64,000 bases of DNA, taken from Scolanthus callimorphus. Lineage: Eukaryota; Cnidaria; Anthozoa; Actiniaria; Edwardsiidae. The position numbers and the translations under genes are program-made. The notes below the pieces were generated by a model that had not been told where the DNA came from, did no database searches, and saw only the letters and a program-made list of their open reading frames with translations. Each line of letters starts with the position of its first letter. Position 1 is the first letter of the stretch. Location of the stretch: NCBI GenBank assembly GCA_033964015.1, contig CM066913.1, forward strand, positions 34,919,577 to 34,983,576. Direction: 5' to 3'. This document shows positions 59,050 through 64,000 of this stretch, in pieces.

Positions 59050-59107
<58 letters not shown>

Positions 59108-61951
59108 CGGGCTTCTGGTAGTTGGGTTTTTTCTGCGTATAGTCAATCTTGATGTTTCCAGTGTTATGTACCCTGTGATGAACAACTCCACCGATAGCCT
59201 TCGTACCTCACTTTACGAGAGGAGACGTCTGAATTCATCACAAGAATCTCGCATCCATTACGTAATTATTGACTCAAAATCAGTCGTTGGTTGCTTTCCG
59301 CAGGTACGGCGGAACAGTTTTCAAAGTGAGCGGGGACTCATTTAATGAGCTTGATGACAAAGTGGAGGGCTGCGTTTAGTGAAAATGAATTAGAAAATAA
59401 CACCTATGTTGTATTGTGAATGTGCGCATTCTCATTGGTTAAAAAGCGTGTTTGTAAGAGACCTGAGAAACACGATTGTCACGCAACGCTGTCGCGCGTG
59501 TGTATGTTATTTTCTAAAAGCAACAAAAATACTTTCTGCGTGCTCTCTGGTTTCTTACAAACACTCGGGGAATGTTGGTCGAACTGATAAAACTTGAAAG
59601 ACACCTCGCCTTCGGCTTGTGTCTTTCAAGTTTTGATCAGTTCTCCCAACATCCCCCTCGTGTTTGTAAGAAAGCAGAGAGCACGCGGAAAGTACTTTTA
59701 TTGCTTAATGATAACTTGACGAAATGTGTGTGTGAGGGGGAGGGGGCGACGTGCAGGCTCGTGAACCATTGCAACGCACGCTCCCCTCATGCAAAAAAGC
59801 GTGCGTGACACACCCTGGCGCCACAAATGTTCAAGAAAGCGTGCGTGACACACCCTGGCGCCACAGATGTTCAAGAAAGCGTGCGTGACACACCCTGGCG
59901 CCACAAATGTTCAAGAAAGTGTGCGTTGTCTTGGAAACGTTAAAAACGTGTTTGCGTGGCAGTGATGGACCGGTCATTATTTATCGCCTGGGGGGTCTGA
60001 GGATTTTGGGCAATGCACGGTCAAAATGAAGTGACCCCCCCCCCCCCCCCCCCCCCCCCCTATGGTTTACGTGACACCCCTCAGAGCTGTTTTTCCTCCT
60101 TAGGAAATTTCTTGTGATCTCCCCTTTCAGGGCACCATGTTTCGAGAGATCCCCCCTTTCGCTTCCCAAAAATGAAGTGATCCCCAAAAATCCTGAGTCC
60201 CCGCCCCCACATACACACGCGATAAATAATGACCGGTCCCTACCTAATGGATGGGGAAATCTGGAGGTGATTCGGACGTCTCCTCTCGCAATATGAGCTA
60301 CCTTCGAGAGTAAGGGACGACTGTACTTCAGGCTAGTGCATCCATACTCAGCGCAGAAGTGTAAACCAGGAATGAGCTACCCTCGAGAGTAAAGGGACGG
60401 CTGTACTTCAGGCTAGTGCATCCATACTCAGCGCAGCAGTGTAAACCAGGAATGAGCTACCCTCGAGAGTAAAGGGACGGCTGTACTTCAGGCTAGTGCA
60501 TCCGTACTCAGCGCAGCAGTGTAAACCAGTAATGAGCTACCCTCGAGAGTAAAGGGACGGCTGTACTTCAGGCTAGTGCATCCATACTCAGCGCAGCAGT
60601 GTAAATGAATAGCGAGAAACTGCACAAGTTCCGCGGCATTTTCTTTAAAAAAAACTAAAATTCCTCACCCATTTCTTCTTTAGAGATCTGTAGCACAAAT
60701 CAGCCTGTTGAGCGCGTCTACATAATGAAGAGACGACTCAGCTTCTCGCCTTTCCGGTTCTGTTATTTGTCTCACACGGCCTTGCTGGTTCAGATGGCGG
60801 ATAACAAACAGTGCCTACTAGAGTACTTAACAGACGGACGCGCCCATCTTTATGATGCTCAGCCACTTGCTAAATTGTGCTTGTTCAAGGTAAGGCTAGA
60901 GAGCAAATCTCAAATTGCTACTGAGTATCTGGGCAATAATAAACTAGAGAAATTACAAGTTGGCGTGATTGGTTACTCTGCATGAGACTTTCACAAAAGC
61001 CAAGTGAAACCACTATCATTCATTGAACACGTGACTGATTATTTCTGTAAGCCTAGCGAAGTAACATTATCACGCGGTGAGCACGTGAGCAGTATAAACA
61101 CGCAGCTGCATTTAGTGTAAAATATCATGGGCCATTGGGTGTGGTAAGGCAAATTGGGTTACTTATTTAAGGAAATAAGATCTGTTCTTTCTTTTTAAAT
61201 TCTTTCATAGAAGTGCGTTCTTAAAGCTAAGAAACCCCTGTTACTTCAGCTACCTTCTGAATACCCGTCCACAATCCATTTTTAACATTATTTTGCCGAT
61301 CTCTATGGCCTTTGAGATAAAACGACCCTATCAACGACATCCGAAAGCGTACGTGTCGGACGGCGGAGCTTTACAGCACGGGTCTGTCGCCATGGAGACA
61401 AAGGCTTCCGACGGAGAAATAAGAGAGACGTCATAAGAAGAGGAATAAGAGAGTTTCAAGTGAACTAACATCTTTTCAGTTATCTTACCCTGCATTTATT
61501 GTAATGTGCCTGTGCCAGGCTACAGCGCATGTATATGGCCTTCTTCGGTATTGAATTGGGTGTCATACGACCCCTTTGTCTTGCCAAAGTGTCCTAACTT
61601 ATGGCTTGATCATATTTCTAGAAATGCCGGATGCTAATGCCAGACAACAAGGGAGAATTGTATCTTTGGGAGCGAGAGCAGGATGGCGCACGTCTTCCAG
61701 TCCATTCCCCCGGTCATACGTCACCACAGCTAGCCCGAGACAAGATGCAGTCAATGATGGGTATTCATTACAACCTCCTTAACAACAACTGTCACCATGC
61801 GCAAGAGAAGTTACGCTCGAGTTGGGGCCTGACGGTTAAACACCCATACGTTAACGCAAAGTCATTTTGTAACTGTTTCCGGAGAGTGCCGAATATTTTG
61901 AAAGGATTCTTCGAAGACATCGGGGATCTTTGTGACGAAATTGCGGGATAG
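56857..61951 (+). CDS. secreted protein with His...Cys core, possible permuted papain-like (LRAT/PPPDE/NlpC-like) fold
   Basis: Exon 1 (56857-56920) encodes MRTTQVIFAAIFVITAVIEA, a clear signal peptide; it ends phase 1 (AAAG|GTAAAT). Exon 2 begins after TTCTTTAG near 60683 and runs to about 60889 (TTCAAG|GTAAGG): EICSTNQPVERVYIMKRRL, FCYLSHTALLVQMADNKQ, LEYLTDGRAHLYDAQPLAK. Exon 3 (after ATTTCTAG, 61622-61951) encodes KCRMLMPDNKGELYLWE, MGIHYNLLNNNCHHAQEKL, KSFCNCFRRVPNILKGF, FEDIGDLCDEIAG, stop. Total is about 200-220 residues. The order His (SHTALLV) before Cys (NNNCHH) in a strand-like, then helix-start setting is what circularly permuted papain-fold enzymes show. That assignment is inference from pattern only. 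The 3.7-kb first intron is packed with fold-back repeats. A second phase-0 junction links exons 2 and 3 cleanly. Confidence 0.7.
57190..57607. mobile_element. fold-back element with TATTTTTTAGGG repeats
   Basis: GATAGGGGTGCTCGTCG...at the left is mirrored by CCGACGAGCACCCCTATC. The ends are CTTCTCCCGGGGGGGGTTC and GGAACCCCCCCCGGGG-like runs. The interior holds seven or eight GGTATTTTTTAGGG words. Confidence 0.85.
58386..58526 (-). CDS. 46-residue ORF with signal-peptide-like N-terminus
   Basis: ATG at 58526 gives MGFKVCALVVLLLSLSLT, a textbook short hydrophobic secretion signal. A basic tail follows (LKSMGKNIEKVPKAAISHG) and then a stop. A GTAAGT donor follows the stop by a few bases, so it could also be the first coding exon of a spliced gene with an altered end. 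It sits in the centre of a 1.5-kb inverted-repeat block on the opposite strand of the secreted-protein intron. Homology is not recognised. Confidence 0.35.
   Translation of the reverse strand: MGFKVCALVVLLLSLSLTREGQMLKSMGKNIEKVPKAAISHGLPTS
59051..59104. repeat. poly-C run of 54 bases
   Basis: An unbroken C tract at the right end of the inverted-repeat block. Its length is likely approximate because homopolymers of this size are rarely read correctly. Confidence 0.95.
59394..59705. mobile_element. fold-back element family A, copy 2 (inverted)
   Basis: Shares CATTGGTTAAAAAGCGTGTT, CGTGTGTATGTTATTTTCTA and CTCTGGTTTCTTACAAACAC with 44902-45190, in reverse orientation. It has an added AAAGACACCTCGCC...GGCTTGTGTCTTT stem at the tip. 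Confidence 0.85.
59810..59930. repeat. 40-bp tandem repeat, three copies
   Basis: GCGTGCGTGACACACCCTGG then CGCCACAAATGTTCAAGAAA. Confidence 0.92.
59967..60240. mobile_element. TIR element, GGTCATTATTTA family, short copy
   Basis: GGACCGGTCATTATTTATCG is mirrored by CGATAAATAATGACCGGTCC. The interior contains a 26-base poly-C run. Confidence 0.8.
60293..60605. repeat. 80-bp tandem repeat, four copies
   Basis: GAGCTACCCTCGAGAGTAAA, GGACGGCTGTACTTCAGGCT and AGTGCATCCATACTCAGCGC recur at an exact 80-base period, ending 80 bases before an exon of the secreted-protein gene. Confidence 0.95.
60966..61110. repeat. dispersed repeat, copy 2
   Basis: CACGCGGTGAGCACGTGA and AAACACGCAGCTGCATTTAG match 41745-41905 in inverse orientation. 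Confidence 0.7.
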
Positions 61952-62051
61952 AATTTGTCAGGAAACGAAACAGGCATGAAGATTTGTTATTGTAAGCCTA
62001 GAGGCCAAAGTAGTTGCAGAGCGAAGTTGCCTGAGCCGTAATGTTACTTGA

Positions 62052-62057
62052 ATTAAA
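62052..62057 (+). terminator. ATTAAA polyadenylation signal
   Basis: The variant signal ATTAAA lies about 100 bases after the TAG of the secreted His/Cys protein. It is the first plausible poly(A) signal downstream of that stop codon. Confidence 0.5.
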
Positions 62058-62229
62058 CACAGAATCATTTAAACTTGAAGAAATTGAACTTGTATTTTCT
62101 ATGTAACCAATATTCCACAGGAGTTCGTTGAGGTTATGACGTCAGGCAAACTCATGCTTTTCATGAGCTTTTTAGGGAAGAACGTTGGCCACAAAAGCAA
62201 CGTAATAGGACGTAATAAATTCCAATAGA

Positions 62230-62412
62230 CCTCCTCGGCTTGGGCGTAATGTTTTGCCAATTTCAGATCACGTGGTATTCCCATGAATATTCTCTCTTTG
62301 TTTGGAATGTTTCCATATTCATATATCCTTCAGTGCGTAGCAGAAAAAGAGAATGCTCATGGGAATGTCACGTGATCTGAATTGTGAAAACATAACGCCC
62401 AAGCCGAGGAGG
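62230..62412. mobile_element. fold-back element (about 65-bp arms)
   Basis: CCTCCTCGGCTTGGGCGTAA...CAGATCACGTG is mirrored by CACGTGATCTG...ACGCCCAAGCCGAGGAGG. Confidence 0.85.
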
Positions 62413-62559
62413 TGGATTGCACTTTGTGCAAATCGTTTGAGTAACGGAGTGCCTCAAGGGATTATAATTGGCCCGTACCAGAAACCTATCTTGATTTGCT
62501 TTAAATAATGCCGTATTAGTTTCTCTTAGCATATTTCCATAAAAGCCCTTCCAACGTAT

Positions 62560-62724
62560 CAGGGGCATAGCCAGAATTTTGCCAAATAGGGGTCCCAGAG
62601 GGAGAGCCAGGCTTTTCTGTTGCTATTTTCACTATATATTTAGAATTTTTCCGATATGTTTAGTCTTTATGTTTCAAAGAGGGGGCCGGGGGGGGGGGGG
62701 GGGGGGGGGGCGGCTACGCCCCTG
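62560..62724. mobile_element. CAGGGGCATAGCC MITE, intact, GTAT duplication
   Basis: CAGGGGCATAGCCAG at the left is mirrored by GGCTACGCCCCTG. GTAT is on both flanks. It shares ends with the 46071 copy but has a different interior, like the 2121 copy. Confidence 0.85.
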
Positions 62725-62999
62725 GTATTAGCTTACACTGAACCCAATGCTTTGGTGAATAACACTTTATATAATCCTCTCTTGTTGGTACAACATAATG
62801 CCATAATGAAAGCAATCTTTTTCAAAATGACCTACAAAAAGCCTACTTACATGTTCAGTTTGTTTGAATACCGGTAGTCCGATAATCTAGAGTCTAGTTC
62901 GAGGAGTTCGCTTTGAAATTCGATCTAAATGAGGAAATATAAAATTTATTTGGAGGTGGAAAGATTTGATAGGCTCTTTTTGATGACTGAGGATAGAAA

Positions 63000-63095
63000 A
63001 CTTACCCTCTGCGCGCCCTGTTAAAACTACCCCATAACTCTCTGCGCGCCCTGCTAAAACTATCCCCCAAATCTTTGCGTGCCCTAAAAAAACGG
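63000..63095. repeat. about 35-bp imperfect tandem repeat, three copies
   Basis: CTCTGCGCGCCCTGTTAAAA followed by CTACCCCATAA, each time diverging more. Confidence 0.75.
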
Positions 63096-63410
63096 TAAAC
63101 GTCTGGGTACTGTATTCAATACAGGTTGCAATACAGGTTGCTTTGGAAATTGGTCGTTGACGCACGGAATACAATACGAGCCTTTGCTTGACTGACTGAA
63201 CACCAAACAATAGCACCCAACCACCAAAGACCAAATCCCAAAGCAACCATCTTTTAATCAGGTGTTTACATAATATAAAAAAAACGAATAATGACATGGT
63301 CATAGCTCTAGTGATCATAGCTAGATGTTTGCTACTTGTGGGCTCCTATGGTGGATCACAACACGCGAGAGTGTACTCTACAACTCAGTCGCGAGAGTGT
63401 ACTCTACAAC

Positions 63411-63581
63411 TCAGTCCGGAATGAGAAGGCGAACGTTGTACATCCCTTCTACCAAACTCACGAACAACTTGACATCCTCTTTTTGCGCAAACTCGAAGTT
63501 GTACAGCCGCTGACCAATGACTGTGATGATCTTGTGAAGAAGAGGAAGCTTCTCGTTCCATTCTTCCTCCGTTTGCACCAT
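63411..63581 (-). CDS. 56-residue ORF or exon of unknown gene
   Basis: ATG at 63581 gives MVQTEEEWNEKLPLLHKI, then QRLYNFEFAQKEDVKLFVSL, EGMYNVRLLIPD and stop. The composition is protein-like (amphipathic helices, low bias), unlike the overlapping frames. An in-frame TGA lies shortly upstream. A TTCAG upstream (about 63633) could be an acceptor, but the frame is not continuous from it. It may be a short gene or the 3' coding exon of a gene off the right edge. Confidence 0.35.
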   Translation of the reverse strand: MVQTEEEWNEKLPLLHKIITVIGQRLYNFEFAQKEDVKLFVSLVEGMYNVRLLIPD

Positions 63582-63624
63582 ATCTTGATGGCCTCACTTG
63601 CATACCTTCCCACAAGTACAGCTC

Positions 63625-64000
63625 TAACATCTGAATAGGAGAACACACGCACCATTTACTGAATAGGAGAATACACGCACCATTTACTGAATAGGAGAAT
63701 ACACGCACCATTAACTGAATAGGAGAATACATGCACCATTAACTGAATAGGAGAATACAAGCACCATTTACTGAATAGGAGAATACACGCACCATTAACT
63801 GAATAGGAGAATACACGCACCATTAACTGAATAGGAGAATACACGCACCATTAACTGAATAGGAGAATACACGCACCATTAACTGAATAGGAGAATACAC
63901 GCACCATTAACTAAATAGGAGAATACACGCACCATTAACTGAATAGGAGAATACACGCACCATTAACTGAATAGGAGAATACACGCATCATTAACTGAAT
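63625..64000. repeat. 28-bp minisatellite reaching the right edge
   Basis: ACCATTAACTGAATAGGAGA then ATACACGC, 13 or more copies, almost uniform. The array continues beyond the window. Confidence 0.96.

Larger units (their letters stand above)
57608..59112. mobile_element. 1.5-kb inverted-repeat block with GGTATAAGAAAGGGG repeats
   Basis: GGGGGTACTCCC...ATACGGGGATGCTCGGCC at the left is mirrored by GGCCGAGCATCCCCGTAT...GGGAGTACCCCC. Several GGTATAAGAAAGGGGTAGGG units lie at 57690-57910 and one near 58950. The 46-codon signal-peptide ORF is in the centre. Confidence 0.8.

Noticed and set aside
58925..59191. Gly-rich ORF
   Set aside because: The glycine run is the 54-base homopolymer read on the minus strand.
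63385..63732. 115-codon minus-strand ORF
   Set aside because: Its N-terminal half is the 28-bp satellite; a different frame (63411-63581) looks more protein-like.

Overview
The window is eukaryotic and metazoan. It has multi-exon genes with GT-AG introns, recognisable animal protein families, a tRNA-derived SINE, many short terminal-inverted-repeat (TIR) elements and large minisatellites. Gene content and repeat style fit an anthozoan cnidarian (coral or sea anemone). That is an inference: no rRNA, mitochondrial or lineage-defining gene is present.

Layout. (1) About 1.7-8.7 kb, minus strand: eight exons of an ANKRD13C orthologue (ER-associated GPCR chaperone), running off the left edge. (2) 9.17-10.58 kb, plus strand: two exons of an unrecognised gene, head-to-head with ANKRD13C. 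(3) 15.1-19.5 kb, plus strand: a secreted C-type-lectin locus with a signal-peptide exon and two tandem CTLD exons. (4) 22.0-34.8 kb, minus strand: a large gene joining an acidic, low-complexity N-terminus, a 16-aa tandem repeat, four HC3 zinc motifs resembling TAZ fingers, and a C-terminal MAP3K/NIK-like kinase domain. This is the most interesting protein in the window. (5) 40.9-52.0 kb, minus strand: a 12-exon MFSD14/HIAT1 transporter with all coding exons present and one single-base frameshift. (6) 56.9-61.95 kb, plus strand: a secreted protein of about 220 residues with a His...Cys layout suggesting a permuted papain fold. (7) Short ORFs at 58.4 kb (signal-peptide-like) and 63.4 kb.

The rest is dominated by repeats. 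A 103-bp G-rich array (37.1-40.6 kb) separates the kinase from MFSD14. A three-level higher-order repeat (22/133/267 bp) fills a kinase intron. A 57-bp array in an MFSD14 intron has been invaded by a 1.7-kb palindromic TIR element and a short hAT-like element. A 28-bp array lies at 20.1-21.0 kb and another at the right edge. More than twenty fold-back or TIR elements are scattered through introns and intergenic DNA, several with visible target-site duplications.

Several coding exons carry apparent one-base indels (MFSD14, both lectin exons, two places in the kinase gene). That many small shifts in otherwise well-conserved genes suggests residual assembly indels more than gene death. It should be kept in mind when reading any broken frame here.
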